Source: Hydrogenothermaceae bacterium
GTDB taxonomy: Bacteria > Aquificota > Aquificae > Hydrogenothermales > Hydrogenothermaceae
Length of the DNA: 19,527 nucleotides
NCBI GenBank assembly: GCA_026984415.1
Contig: JALSSE010000071.1
Span: 1 to 19,527, forward strand
Reading direction: 5' to 3'
Part shown: one piece after another, positions 7,912-15,928 of the stretch
How the letters are laid out: each line of letters opens with the position of its first letter
How positions within the stretch are numbered: the stretch's first letter is position 1
Program-made: the position numbers and the translations under genes
Notes under the pieces: generated by a model
Told to the model about the DNA's origin: nothing
What the model saw: the letters and a program-made list of their open reading frames with translations, nothing else
Databases searched by the model: none

Positions 7912-8376
7912 TTGAGAAATATTGAGGGAAATTTATCGGCAGAAGATATAAAATTCGGTATAGTAGTAGGAAGATTTAACAGTTTAATAACAGAAAAACT
8001 ATTGGAAGGTGCCGTAGACTGTATATTAAGACACGGTGGAGAGGAAAAAAATATAACTGTTGTAAGGGTTCCCGGTTCATTTGAGATTCCATTAACAGCT
8101 AAAAAGTTAGCAAAAACTGGAGATTACGATGCAGTCATATGTTTAGGTGCTGTTATTAGAGGTTCAACACCACATTTTGATTACGTTGCCAACGAAGTTT
8201 CAAAAGGAATAGCTACAGTTTCTTTAGAAACAGAAATTCCAATATCATTTGGTGTTCTTACAACAGATACAATAGAACAGGCAGTAGAAAGGGCTGGAAC
8301 AAAAATGGGAAATAAAGGTTTTGATGCTGCCCTTTCAGCAATTGAGATGGTTAATGTATTAAAAAATATAGGATGA
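7912..8376 (+). CDS. ribH: 6,7-dimethyl-8-ribityllumazine synthase
   Basis: RibH condenses 5-amino-6-ribitylamino-uracil with dihydroxybutanone phosphate, the penultimate step of riboflavin synthesis, usually as an icosahedral 60-mer in the cytoplasm. The 154-residue product has every family motif: VGRFNSL (substrate-binding Phe-Asn near residues 22-23), VPGSFEIP (near residues 53-60), [14 protein letters not shown] with the catalytic His in HFDYV, and FGVLTTDT. The length matches the well-studied Aquifex enzyme. The start is TTG at 7912, with AGAGGG five bases upstream abutting the preceding stop. nusB follows after three bases, a widespread ribH-nusB pairing. No FMN riboswitch is seen upstream, so expression probably depends on the dapA-gnnA-gnnB transcript or an internal promoter. 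Confidence 0.97.
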   Translation: MRNIEGNLSAEDIKFGIVVGRFNSLITEKLLEGAVDCILRHGGEEKNITVVRVPGSFEIPLTAKKLAKTGDYDAVICLGAVIRGSTPHFDYVANEVSKGIATVSLETEIPISFGVLTTDTIEQAVERAGTKMGNKGFDAALSAIEMVNVLKNIG

Positions 8377-8379
8377 TTT

Positions 8380-8826
8380 ATGAGTAAATATAAAAAAAGG
8401 GCAAGGGAATTAGTCTTTAGAGTGTTATACACATCAGACATAACTGGGAAAAGTATTGAAGATGTGTATTTGGAGTATTTAAACAGGTTAAAAGGTCAGT
8501 TATCTCCAAAAACTGTTGAATATTCAAATGAAATTATAAAAAATCTAAAAAACCATACCAAAGAAATAGACGAAATTATATCTAAAAATTTAAAAAACTG
8601 GAGACTTGAAAGGTTAGGATATCCAGAAAAAGCTTTGCTTAGACTTGGGACTTACGAACTATTATTTGAACCTGTCAAAGCAAAAGGTAGAATTTTTATT
8701 GATATTTTAGACCTTACAAACTGCTACCTTTCCTCAAAAGAAAGTATAAAGTTTATAAACGGTATTCTAAACTCTATTTATAAAAACTACAAACAATCTC
8801 AACTGGCAGGTTCATCTAATTCTTGA
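8380..8826 (+). CDS. nusB: Transcription antitermination factor NusB
   Basis: NusB is a small all-helical protein that binds boxA RNA with ribosomal protein S10 (NusE) and supports antitermination of rRNA operons. The 148-residue protein starts KKRARELVFRVLYTSDITGK, matching the NusB R..A...l...d N-terminal pattern. It ends with RLGTYELLFE and the segment FIDILDLTNCYLSSKESIKFINGILN, equivalent to the family's conserved viNEavela K..g...s..fvNgvLd region. The ATG at 8380 is three bases after the ribH stop. The last 28 bases overlap the 3' end of phoU on the opposite strand, so the two transcription units converge here without room for a separate terminator. Confidence 0.92.
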   Translation: MSKYKKRARELVFRVLYTSDITGKSIEDVYLEYLNRLKGQLSPKTVEYSNEIIKNLKNHTKEIDEIISKNLKNWRLERLGYPEKALLRLGTYELLFEPVKAKGRIFIDILDLTNCYLSSKESIKFINGILNSIYKNYKQSQLAGSSNS

Positions 8827-9464
8827 TGTCTTAACATTTTACCTTCTTTCATATAAATAACTTCTTCTGCTAAATTTGTAGATAAATCTGCAATTCTTTC
8901 AAGGTTATTTGTTACAGTTATCAACCTTAGTGCAACTTTTATATTCCTTGGGTCTTCTACCATATAAGTATAAAGTTCCCTTATTATCTGGTCTTGCAAA
9001 GCATCAACCTTATCGTCCCTTGCAATAACACTCCTTGCAAGTTCAGTATCCAATTCTGATAAAGATTTAATAGCATCTTTTAGCATATCCAGTGTAATTT
9101 CTGTCATTATTGGTAAATCTACATATTCTTTCAATTTTGGCTTTTTTAATATCCTTTCTGCATTTTCCTTTATATTTTCAGCGTGGTCTCCAATCCTTTC
9201 TAAATCTCTATTTACAAATAAATCCATAACAAGCATTCTCAAGTACTTTGCTTCTGGCTGGTATCTTGCAATTGTTGTTATAATTAAAGATTCATTTTCT
9301 ACTTCCATCTGGTCAACTTTATCTTCTAATTCATCAACTACACTTAAATATTTAGGGTCGTGCTGAACTATTGCTTCCACTGCATTTTCTACCATCTGGG
9401 AAGCTAAATCTGCCATAAGAATTAATCTATCTCTAATTTCTTCTAATTTAGGTTTTATTAACAT
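8799..9464 (-). CDS. phoU: PhoU, phosphate signalling/transport regulator
   Basis: PhoU is a cytoplasmic helical-bundle protein that restrains Pho signalling and Pst transport when phosphate is sufficient. The 221-residue product contains the two tandem PhoU three-helix repeats, each with its metal-binding E/DxxxD motif: NRDLERIGDHAEN (about residues 85-97) and TNNLERIADLSTN (about 185-197). The N-terminus carries IRDRLILMADLASQMVENAV, also typical. The length is normal. The ATG at 9464-9462 follows AAAAGGAG, and the gene lies 12 bases after pstB, the usual last position of a pst operon. Its 3' end overlaps nusB by 28 bases in tail-to-tail orientation. No phoB or phoR is present in the window, so its signalling partner is unknown. 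Confidence 0.96.
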   Translation of the reverse strand: MLIKPKLEEIRDRLILMADLASQMVENAVEAIVQHDPKYLSVVDELEDKVDQMEVENESLIITTIARYQPEAKYLRMLVMDLFVNRDLERIGDHAENIKENAERILKKPKLKEYVDLPIMTEITLDMLKDAIKSLSELDTELARSVIARDDKVDALQDQIIRELYTYMVEDPRNIKVALRLITVTNNLERIADLSTNLAEEVIYMKEGKMLRHQELDEPAS

Positions 9465-9476
9465 TCCTTTCTCCTT

Positions 9477-10244
9477 TTATCCAAACTTTCCACTTATATA
9501 TTTTTCAGTAAGTTCTTTTTTAGGTGAAGTAAATATAATATCAGTTTTATCAAATTCAATAAGTTCTCCTAAATACATAAAAGCAGTATAGTCTGATACC
9601 CTTGCAGCCTGCTGCATGTTATGGGTAACTATAACAATAGTTACAGTTTCCCTAAGCTGAACAACTAACTCTTCTATTTTTGCTGTAGATATTGGGTCAA
9701 GGGCTGAAGTTGGTTCATCAAAAAGTAAAACTTCTGGTTCAACTGCCAGTGCCCTTGCAATAACAAGTCTCTGTTGCTGACCACCTGATAATCCTGAAGC
9801 AGGTTCATTTAATCTGTCATTAACCTCATCCCATAGGGCAGCTTGTTTTAAAGCCTTTTCTACCCTGTCCTGAAGTTCTGATTTATTTTTTATACCCCTT
9901 AACCTTAACCCATAGGCAATATTATCAAAAATATTCATAGGGAAAGGTGTAGGTTTCTGGAAAACCATACCAACTTTTGAACGGAGTTCTATCAAATCCA
10001 TTTTATCTGTAAGTATGTTTTCCCCATCTAAGAGAATTTCCCCTTTGTATCTGTTTCCATGGTAAAGGTCGTGCATTCTGTTAAATGAACGTAAAAGTGT
10101 TGTTTTTCCACATCCAGAAGGCCCTATTAATGCAGTAACCTGTTTTTCGTAAACAGGCATATTTATATTTTTCAAAGCAGGTTCTTTACTTCCAGCATAA
10201 TAGAAATAAAAATCCTTAACCTGCATTTTTAAATTTTCAGACAT
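9477..10244 (-). CDS. pstB: Phosphate ABC transporter ATP-binding protein PstB
   Basis: PstB is the cytoplasmic ATPase that powers high-affinity phosphate import through PstC/PstA. The 255-residue protein has a complete ABC domain: Walker [10 protein letters not shown] (41-49), Q-loop [11 protein letters not shown] (Gln96, the form characteristic of PstB), signature LSGGQQQR (152-159), Walker [12 protein letters not shown] (173-183) and H-loop His208 in [14 protein letters not shown]. The stretch [10 protein letters not shown] is also diagnostic of PstB among ABC ATPases. The ATG at 10244-10242 has AGGAGG upstream, 23 bases after the pstA stop. It sits in the normal order pstS-pstC-pstA-pstB-phoU, so transporter and regulator are probably cotranscribed. 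Confidence 0.98.
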   Translation of the reverse strand: MSENLKMQVKDFYFYYAGSKEPALKNINMPVYEKQVTALIGPSGCGKTTLLRSFNRMHDLYHGNRYKGEILLDGENILTDKMDLIELRSKVGMVFQKPTPFPMNIFDNIAYGLRLRGIKNKSELQDRVEKALKQAALWDEVNDRLNEPASGLSGGQQQRLVIARALAVEPEVLLFDEPTSALDPISTAKIEELVVQLRETVTIVIVTHNMQQAARVSDYTAFMYLGELIEFDKTDIIFTSPKKELTEKYISGKFG

Positions 10245-10267
10245 AAACTAATTTCCTCCTGTAACTT

Positions 10268-11128
10268 TTAGCTTTTACTCTTGTATTTCCAGTAAATAAT
10301 AGAACGGGAAAATATTGTAACAATCAGTATGAAAAATGTAATAATAAATGCAGCAGCCCACGCCTTTTCATGCCAGTCTTCATAAGGTCCCATAGCATAA
10401 ACAAATATAGTAACAGTAAGAGATGACATCGGTTCATTCATATTAAGGGTAAAAAATGAGTTATTAAACGATGTAAAAAGTAAAGGTGCAGTTTCCCCAG
10501 CAACCCTTGCAATAGAAAGGATTACACCTGTTAATATTCCTGTGATAGCAGCCCTGTAAACAATATCTTTTATAACTTTAAAATAAGAAGCTCCTAAAGC
10601 AAAGGCTGCTTCCCTCAAAGTCCACGGAACAAGTGAAAGCATATCTTCAGTAGTTCTAAGGACAACAGGTATCATTATAAATGCAAGGGCAGCAGCACCA
10701 GCCCAACCATTAAAATGCCCTACTGGCATAACCATAATTGCATAAATAAAAGTACCTACAACAATTGAAGGAACACTAACCATAATATCAGAAAGTATAG
10801 AAACTATTTTTGCAAATCTTGTTCCCCTTGCATATTCTGCAATAAAAGTTCCAGCTAATAATCCAATAGGAACACCGATAATAGTTGCAAAAAATGTTAT
10901 CAATAACTGACCAACAAAGGCATTTCTAAGACCACCACCGGGAACACCTGGTGGAGCAGGGTCTTCTAAAAACAAATCCAAATTTATAGCAGACATTCCA
11001 TGTCTTAACACATCAAAAAGAATAAAACCTAACCAGAACAAACCTAAACCAGCGGCAAATGTTGAAAGTAATAATGCTATATAGCCTCTTATTTTTCTTC
11101 TTTTTACAACATTAGGGTTATAAATCAT
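10268..11128 (-). CDS. pstA: Phosphate ABC transporter permease PstA
   Basis: PstA is one of the two inner-membrane permeases that form the phosphate channel. The 286-residue protein has about six membrane segments and a Pro/Gly-rich periplasmic stretch (DPAPPGVPGGGLRN, about residues 56-69) typical of PstA. The cytoplasmic EAA loop that contacts PstB is seen as REAAFALGASYFKVIKDIV (about 172-190), and a VPSIVVG segment lies near residues 119-125. The ATG at 11128-11126 overlaps the pstC stop by four bases (ATGA), indicating coupling and equal expression of the two permeases. PstA and PstC are homologous; the downstream position and the GGG..N motif support PstA here. Confidence 0.95.
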   Translation of the reverse strand: MIYNPNVVKRRKIRGYIALLLSTFAAGLGLFWLGFILFDVLRHGMSAINLDLFLEDPAPPGVPGGGLRNAFVGQLLITFFATIIGVPIGLLAGTFIAEYARGTRFAKIVSILSDIMVSVPSIVVGTFIYAIMVMPVGHFNGWAGAAALAFIMIPVVLRTTEDMLSLVPWTLREAAFALGASYFKVIKDIVYRAAITGILTGVILSIARVAGETAPLLFTSFNNSFFTLNMNEPMSSLTVTIFVYAMGPYEDWHEKAWAAAFIITFFILIVTIFSRSIIYWKYKSKS

Positions 11129-12066
11129 CTTGAGTATCCTTTTTCAGCTTTAAGTAAGAAAAATTTTGCAGCAGCTAAAATGACAAAACTGAGAACAAAA
11201 AGTATTAATGCAAGGTAAAATAAAGAGGAAAGGTAAATATCTGTATCTGCTTCTGTAAATTCATTTGCAAGTGTAACTGTTATAGTTGCAGCTGCTTCAA
11301 AAAGTGAAGGGGTAATCTGGTGGTTATTTCCTAAAACAAAAGCAACTGCCATTGTTTCTCCAAGTGCCCTACCTAATGCAAGCACAATTCCACCGTAAAC
11401 TCCTAATTTTGCATAAGGTATAACTATATCTCTGATTACTTCCCAGTGGGTTGCACCAAGGGCATAAGCAGATTCTTTAACAACATTAGGTGTAAGATTA
11501 AAAGAATCCCTTGATACACTGGCGATAAAAGGAGTAATCATTATACTCAGTATAATACTGGCAGTAAAAAGGTCTATTCCCATAGGTGTTCCTTCAAATA
11601 ACTTACCTATAACAGGAATATCCCCAAAAACTTTTTGTAAAGCTGGTTCTATATAATTAGCCATAATCGGAGCAAGGGTAAATAAACCCCACATACCGTA
11701 TATAATACTTGGTATAGCTGCAAGCATTTCAATTGCTATGCCTACTGGTGTTTTCATTATATGGGGGGATATCTCACTGAGGAATATAGCTATTCCAATA
11801 GAGATAGGGATTGCTATTAGCAAGGAAAGAACAGTTGTTACAAAAGTTCCGTAAAGGGAAGAGGCAGCACCAAATATCTCCTGAACAGGGTCCCAGTCTA
11901 CAGTAAATAAAAAGTTAAGTATCCCGAATTTATGGATAGCAAGTGATGACTCATTATATAAAACCAGAATTGTTGAGAAAATTAATGTAAGTACTGTAAA
12001 TGCAGCTGAAAATGAAATCAGGGCAAAAATAATATCTGCAAAAGGAAGTTTTAAAAACTTTTTCAT
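11125..12066 (-). CDS. pstC: Phosphate ABC transporter permease PstC
   Basis: PstC pairs with PstA to form the transmembrane phosphate path. The 313-residue protein has six predicted membrane segments and the EAA loop KESAYALGATHWEVIRDIV (about residues 197-215). It also has family landmarks such as FLFTVDWDP (52-60), SLYGTFVTT (70-78), AAIPSIIYGMWGL (116-128) and LGRALGETMAVAFVLGN, the last being highly diagnostic of PstC. The start is ATG at 12066-12064. A likely ribosome site (AGAGGT) is rather distant, about 13 bases upstream, suggesting modest translation. A hairpin with a T-run and a TATAAT element lie between pstS and this gene, so its level may be lower than that of pstS or may come partly from a second promoter. 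Confidence 0.96.
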   Translation of the reverse strand: MKKFLKLPFADIIFALISFSAAFTVLTLIFSTILVLYNESSLAIHKFGILNFLFTVDWDPVQEIFGAASSLYGTFVTTVLSLLIAIPISIGIAIFLSEISPHIMKTPVGIAIEMLAAIPSIIYGMWGLFTLAPIMANYIEPALQKVFGDIPVIGKLFEGTPMGIDLFTASIILSIMITPFIASVSRDSFNLTPNVVKESAYALGATHWEVIRDIVIPYAKLGVYGGIVLALGRALGETMAVAFVLGNNHQITPSLFEAAATITVTLANEFTEADTDIYLSSLFYLALILFVLSFVILAAAKFFLLKAEKGYSR

Positions 12067-12102
12067 ATCTGACTTTTTTACCTCTTTTTAAGGTTTAAAT
12101 CT

Positions 12103-12108
12103 ATTATA
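12103..12108 (-). promoter_or_regulatory. Possible internal -10 element ahead of pstC
   Basis: A perfect TATAAT on the minus strand lies just after the hairpin T-run and 37 bases before the pstC start. It could start a pstCAB-phoU transcript independent of pstS. No good -35 element is found 16-18 bases upstream, where the hairpin sequence sits, so the assignment is weak. Confidence 0.3.
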
Positions 12109-12113
12109 ACAAA

Positions 12114-12137
12114 AAGAGGGCTTAAATAAGCCCCCTT
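12114..12137 (-). terminator. Intrinsic terminator or attenuating hairpin between pstS and pstC
   Basis: On the minus strand AAGGGGGCTT pairs with AAGCCCTCTT across a four-base ATTT loop, giving a 10-bp stem with one G-U pair, followed by TTTTT (the run begins within the stem end). This is the standard form of an intrinsic terminator. It lies 36 bases after the pstS stop and within the pst operon. It most likely gives partial termination or protects the 3' end of a pstS-containing mRNA, so that the binding protein outnumbers the permease. Confidence 0.8.
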
Positions 12138-12173
12138 GAAAATTGTAGGTTTAGCAGCAGCTTTTTAAATTTG

Positions 12174-13190
12174 TTATTGTTCAGGATAAATTCCGTTGTC
12201 TTTCCAGTATTTATAAATCTTTTCTTTTAACTCTTTTGGTAAAGGAACATAATGTAGACTTACGGCTATTTTATCTCCATTTTCAAAAGCCCATTTGTAA
12301 AATTTATTCACTTTTTTATTTACAGATGGTTTTTCCCTTGCTTCAAGGATAAAAGAAGCTCCAGCTATTGGCCATGCATTTTTACCTGGTGCGTTAACCA
12401 TCCAGAGATAAAAATGTTTTTTAGGGTCAAAGTTTGCAGTTGCTCCTGCAGCTTTAAACGTTTCTATAGAAGGGGCAACAAATTTCCCTGCTGGGTTTTT
12501 TAGTAAAGAGTAAGAAAGTTTATTTTGGATTGCATAGGCAAACTCAACATATCCAATTGAGTATCTTAATCTTTTCACGTAATTTGCCACACCTTCATTT
12601 CCTTTTCCACCAATTCCAACTGGCCATTTAACAGCTTTTCCAGCTCCAACTTTTTCTTTCCATTCAGGACATGCCCCTGAAAGATAAGTTGTAAAAATAG
12701 CAGTTGTTCCAGAACCATCAGAACGGTGAACAACTTTTATTGGTTTGTGTGGGAGTTTAATATCAGGGTTCATCTCTTTTATGTGTGGATTATCCCAGTA
12801 TTTTATTTCTCCAAGGAAGATATGACATACAGCTTCCGAGTCTAATTTAATTTTACCTGACCTTATTCCTGGTATGTTTACAACTGGAACAACACCACCA
12901 ATAATAGCTGGGTATTGGTAGAGATTGTACTCATCAAGTTTTTGAGGAGTTAAAGGTGCATCAGAAGCCCCAAAGTCAACTGTTCTATTTTTTATCTGTC
13001 TAACTCCTCCACCAGAACCAATAGACTGGTAGTTTAACTTAACACCTGTTTCTTTGTAGTACTGGTAAGCCCAGGCTGCATAAACTGGATATGGGAATGT
13101 TGCCCCAGCTCCGTTTATAGTTTCTCCAGCGAAGACTGAAGACCCGATTAATACTCCTGCTGAAATTAGTCCTGCTACTATTTTTTTCAT
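12174..13190 (-). CDS. pstS: Periplasmic phosphate-binding protein PstS
   Basis: PstS captures phosphate in the periplasm and delivers it to PstC/PstA. The 338-residue precursor has a Sec signal peptide (MKKIVAGLISAGVLIGSSVFA, cleavage likely after Ala21). The mature protein begins GETINGAGATFP, and the phosphate-binding segments are all present: GAGATFP (27-33), SIGSGGG (56-62), SDAPL (76-80) and HRSDGSGTT (155-163). The length is typical. The ATG at 13190-13188 follows a perfect AAAAAGGAGG, identical over about 25 bases to the leader of the upstream porin gene. Only 27 bases separate it from that porin, so it is probably expressed from the porin promoter. No lipobox is present, so it is soluble rather than a lipoprotein. 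Confidence 0.97.
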   Translation of the reverse strand: MKKIVAGLISAGVLIGSSVFAGETINGAGATFPYPVYAAWAYQYYKETGVKLNYQSIGSGGGVRQIKNRTVDFGASDAPLTPQKLDEYNLYQYPAIIGGVVPVVNIPGIRSGKIKLDSEAVCHIFLGEIKYWDNPHIKEMNPDIKLPHKPIKVVHRSDGSGTTAIFTTYLSGACPEWKEKVGAGKAVKWPVGIGGKGNEGVANYVKRLRYSIGYVEFAYAIQNKLSYSLLKNPAGKFVAPSIETFKAAGATANFDPKKHFYLWMVNAPGKNAWPIAGASFILEAREKPSVNKKVNKFYKWAFENGDKIAVSLHYVPLPKELKEKIYKYWKDNGIYPEQ

Positions 13191-13217
13191 CTTTTCCTCC
13201 TTTTTATACTTTTATAA

Positions 13218-14555
13218 TTAGAACTCAACATCTGCTGTAATCATATATTTTGTGTAATCTTTACTTACTTTTGGTAAAGAAGTTAAAGTTTCGTCATAAT
13301 CAGCAGTTATTCCGTTAAGAATAAATGTTACATATTTATTATACTTGTATGCTATTCCGTAAATGTACTGATTTCTTTTTTCCCATGAACCAACTACACT
13401 GCTTCCAGATTTTAAATCCTGTGGATTTTCTGGTTTCCAGTAATCGTACCTTCCAAAAAGTGAAATCTTTCTGTCTGAAGTTGGTCTTAACTCAAAGTTA
13501 AACGAATATCCTTTACCTGTTGCTTCATTTGAATTTATCCAGTGGCTTTTTATGTACTGACCTGCAATAAGGAAGAGAGGTTGATTGTAAACAACGTGGA
13601 ATTGATAAATATTTAAATCGTTATTTGCACCTCTGTGGTTTATACTGTCAACTACATGGAGAGATATATTTGTATAAGTGTCTTTTCTTGGGTTTAGTTT
13701 AGGAACTTTTCCAGAACCTCTTATGTACCTTAATGTACCACCACCAAAAATATGCCATGTAAATCTACCTTCTAAAGAAACATTGTAAGGTTTATCCCCT
13801 TTGTCCTGTCTTCTGATATGGTCATATCCTTCCCCATTAAATATTCCATATTCTGCTGAAAAATGCTCTGTTTTTGTTTTGAAATCTACACCTAAATCTG
13901 CTGAAGGGAGCATGTGGGCACCATCTGAAGATTCATAAAATGTTTTAGAAATTGACCTGTACCACCATCCAGAATGCTCTTCAAAATCAAGCCAAGGTGT
14001 ATGTACTAATCCAAGTTCAACCCCTGTATGTGGAATTAATTTTGATAAATCTTTGTAAAGGTAAAGGTGTTTGAATTTTACATCTAATTCATTTCCTTCG
14101 TTTTTTCCCGGTTTGTGGGGTTTGTTTGAAACGTCAAGTGTAACTCTAAAGTAATCTTTATCATTAAAGTAAGCTTTTAATACTGAATATCCCCTTCTTA
14201 TTTCAAAATCTCCACCATCTCCACCGTACTTTCTGTCTGTGAAAGTGTATCCAAGATAAGCAACACCATCAAATTTAAACCACTTAGCTTTTGATTTTAT
14301 AGGACTGATTTTCTTTAATTTCTTCTTTAGCTTTTTAACCTCTTCTCCAGCTTTTACTGCTTCTTTTTCAATTCTAACATCTGCTTTTACGCTTTCTTCT
14401 TCTTTGTTGTAAAGCTTTTCATCAAGTTCAACCGCCTCTTCTTTTGTTATCACCCCTTTTTCATAAAGTTTCTTTACTAAAGGGTTTTCAATCTCCTGTG
14501 CATGTGAAAATCCAAAAGCTCCCATTACTGCAACTGCTAACAAAGTTTTTTTCAT
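13218..14555 (-). CDS. Outer-membrane porin, OprO/OprP-like (porin 1, probably phosphate-selective)
   Basis: The 445-residue protein is predicted to form an outer-membrane beta-barrel channel. It has a signal peptide (MKKTLLAVAVMGAFGFSHA, cleavage likely after residue 19). A short helical unit follows, LVKKLYEKGVITKEEAVEL, a pattern common at the start of OprP-type porins, and then a Lys/Glu-rich coiled coil (about residues 52-84). The rest alternates polar and aromatic strands (GVAYLGYTF, FEIRRGYSVLKAYF, FRVTLDVSN) and ends ITADVEF, with the terminal Phe used by the outer-membrane insertion machinery. Placement directly before pstS implies phosphate or polyphosphate uptake. The SD is AAAAAGGAGG. 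Porin fold is well supported; the phosphate selectivity is inferred from context. Confidence 0.82.
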   Translation of the reverse strand: MKKTLLAVAVMGAFGFSHAQEIENPLVKKLYEKGVITKEEAVELDEKLYNKEEESVKADVRIEKEAVKAGEEVKKLKKKLKKISPIKSKAKWFKFDGVAYLGYTFTDRKYGGDGGDFEIRRGYSVLKAYFNDKDYFRVTLDVSNKPHKPGKNEGNELDVKFKHLYLYKDLSKLIPHTGVELGLVHTPWLDFEEHSGWWYRSISKTFYESSDGAHMLPSADLGVDFKTKTEHFSAEYGIFNGEGYDHIRRQDKGDKPYNVSLEGRFTWHIFGGGTLRYIRGSGKVPKLNPRKDTYTNISLHVVDSINHRGANNDLNIYQFHVVYNQPLFLIAGQYIKSHWINSNEATGKGYSFNFELRPTSDRKISLFGRYDYWKPENPQDLKSGSSVVGSWEKRNQYIYGIAYKYNKYVTFILNGITADYDETLTSLPKVSKDYTKYMITADVEF

Positions 14556-14590
14556 CTTTTCCTCCTTTTTATAAAATTTTAAATATTAAA

Positions 14591-14607
14591 TGTTAAATTT
14601 TTATTAA
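14591..14607 (-). promoter_or_regulatory. Possible Pho-type direct repeat upstream of porin 1
   Basis: On the minus strand TTAATA (14607-14602) and TTAACA (14596-14591) are spaced 11 bases start to start, in the 55-base gap between the two porin genes. This resembles half of the larger array ahead of porin 2 and the TTAACA repeats bound by PhoP/PhoB-type regulators. The region is very AT-rich, so chance similarity is a real possibility. Confidence 0.28.
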
Positions 14608-14610
14608 GTT

Positions 14611-15897
14611 TTAGAAAAACCATTGTGTAGTTAGTTTTACCCTTTTTATTTTGTAATCTCCTATATCTACCCCGTAATCATCCTGCTGATAAGACAACCC
14701 TAATTTTGTTGTATTACCCCTTAAATACCAGTTAAATCCAAAAATTGTAGATTTAAGTTCATAATCTCCTACCCCGTCCCATCTATCCCATTTTTCATAC
14801 CTTACAAATGGTGCTAAGTAGTAAGCCTGTGGAATAACATATTCACCGGTAATATACCAGCCTTTTGACTTTCCAACTTCATTAGAAGTCCAGTCTTTTA
14901 TAACCCCATCAAAATCAAAATATTCAGCCTGAACAAAGAAACCTTTATAATGGGCTGACATTTCATAATTAATTAATGTTCTATCTATTTCGTGGATGTT
15001 ATTTGAAGGGTCTTCGTACTTTATCTTAGGAACTTTCCAGTATCCTATCCCTACTTCAAAATGTTTCCCTTTACCAAAGTATGTTTCTGTCCTTTTTGTT
15101 TCTTCCCACCCTTTAAACGGAGAAATGAAAACTTTTCCACCGTAAAAGTAATCCTGTTCTATTATCTTCCCACCTTTAGACTTTAGGTCTTTATAAGATT
15201 TAGCATCTTTAAATTTTCCAGAGTAAACAGCATCTCCAAAAGCCAACTGGTAATGGACTTTTTTATGCCAGTTCCCATAAATTTGAGCATTTGTTGCACG
15301 ACGGTTATGTGATATGAATTGGGCTGCTTCATCTGCAACATGTGGACGGTCATAATGAATCACATATGCAGATTTTACAGTTTCTGTACGGGAAACATCA
15401 ATTTTTCCTCTATAAAGTTTGAAATTTATTAAAGAACCGTATTTTTCAAATGGTTTCTTGATTTTTAAGTAAGCATCACCAACGTTAAACTTCTGTTCTC
15501 CTTTATCTTGATAGTTTGCTTTGTCGTTTCTAATATCCATTGTAAAAGATACATGCTTAGAAAATCCTGCACTGATTTCAAATCTTGTTCTCCTTAAGTA
15601 TGCATCCCACGTATTGATATCTTCTTTTGTTGGGTCTGCATAATCTTTTTTGTAGTTTTCAAATGTTCCCTGAAGTCTTATTCCAAGTTTTATATACATA
15701 TCTGGATTGTCAAATGCTCTAATTTTTAAATTTGGATGTGTTTCTTTGCCTAATAAAAATTCCGGTGATTTTTGATTTATTACTGTAATGTGCTTTTTTA
15801 ATTCTTCCTTTAGATTTTCTAAAGGGTTTTTTGTTTCATCTCCCTGTGAGATTCCAACAGTTCCAATAACAGCTAATAATAACAGGCTTTTTTTCAT
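14611..15897 (-). CDS. Outer-membrane porin, OprO/OprP-like (porin 2), first gene of the pst operon
   Basis: The 428-residue protein is a predicted outer-membrane channel. It has a signal peptide (MKKSLLLLAVIGTVGISQG, about 19 residues) and a short helical segment (NPLENLKEELKKHITVI). The barrel begins around MYIKLGIRLQGTFENY and DAYLRRTRFEISAGFSKHVSFTMDIRND; the RRTR pattern after an aromatic strand is typical of the porin O/P family. It ends TQWFF, an outer-membrane insertion signal. It differs clearly from porin 1 and is not a recent duplicate, though both begin MKK and have NPL after the signal peptide. The ATG at 15897-15895 has GGAGG upstream. It heads the operon and lies directly downstream of the TTAA array, so phosphate-starvation control is likely. 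Selectivity is inferred from context. Confidence 0.82.
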   Translation of the reverse strand: MKKSLLLLAVIGTVGISQGDETKNPLENLKEELKKHITVINQKSPEFLLGKETHPNLKIRAFDNPDMYIKLGIRLQGTFENYKKDYADPTKEDINTWDAYLRRTRFEISAGFSKHVSFTMDIRNDKANYQDKGEQKFNVGDAYLKIKKPFEKYGSLINFKLYRGKIDVSRTETVKSAYVIHYDRPHVADEAAQFISHNRRATNAQIYGNWHKKVHYQLAFGDAVYSGKFKDAKSYKDLKSKGGKIIEQDYFYGGKVFISPFKGWEETKRTETYFGKGKHFEVGIGYWKVPKIKYEDPSNNIHEIDRTLINYEMSAHYKGFFVQAEYFDFDGVIKDWTSNEVGKSKGWYITGEYVIPQAYYLAPFVRYEKWDRWDGVGDYELKSTIFGFNWYLRGNTTKLGLSYQQDDYGVDIGDYKIKRVKLTTQWFF

Positions 15898-15928
15898 ACA
15901 ATTCCTCCAACGATTTTCTTTTGAAGAA

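Noticed and set aside
7861..7915. Possible FMN riboswitch before ribH
   Set aside because: Only 10 bases separate the lipoprotein stop from the ribH start and no structured leader is present.
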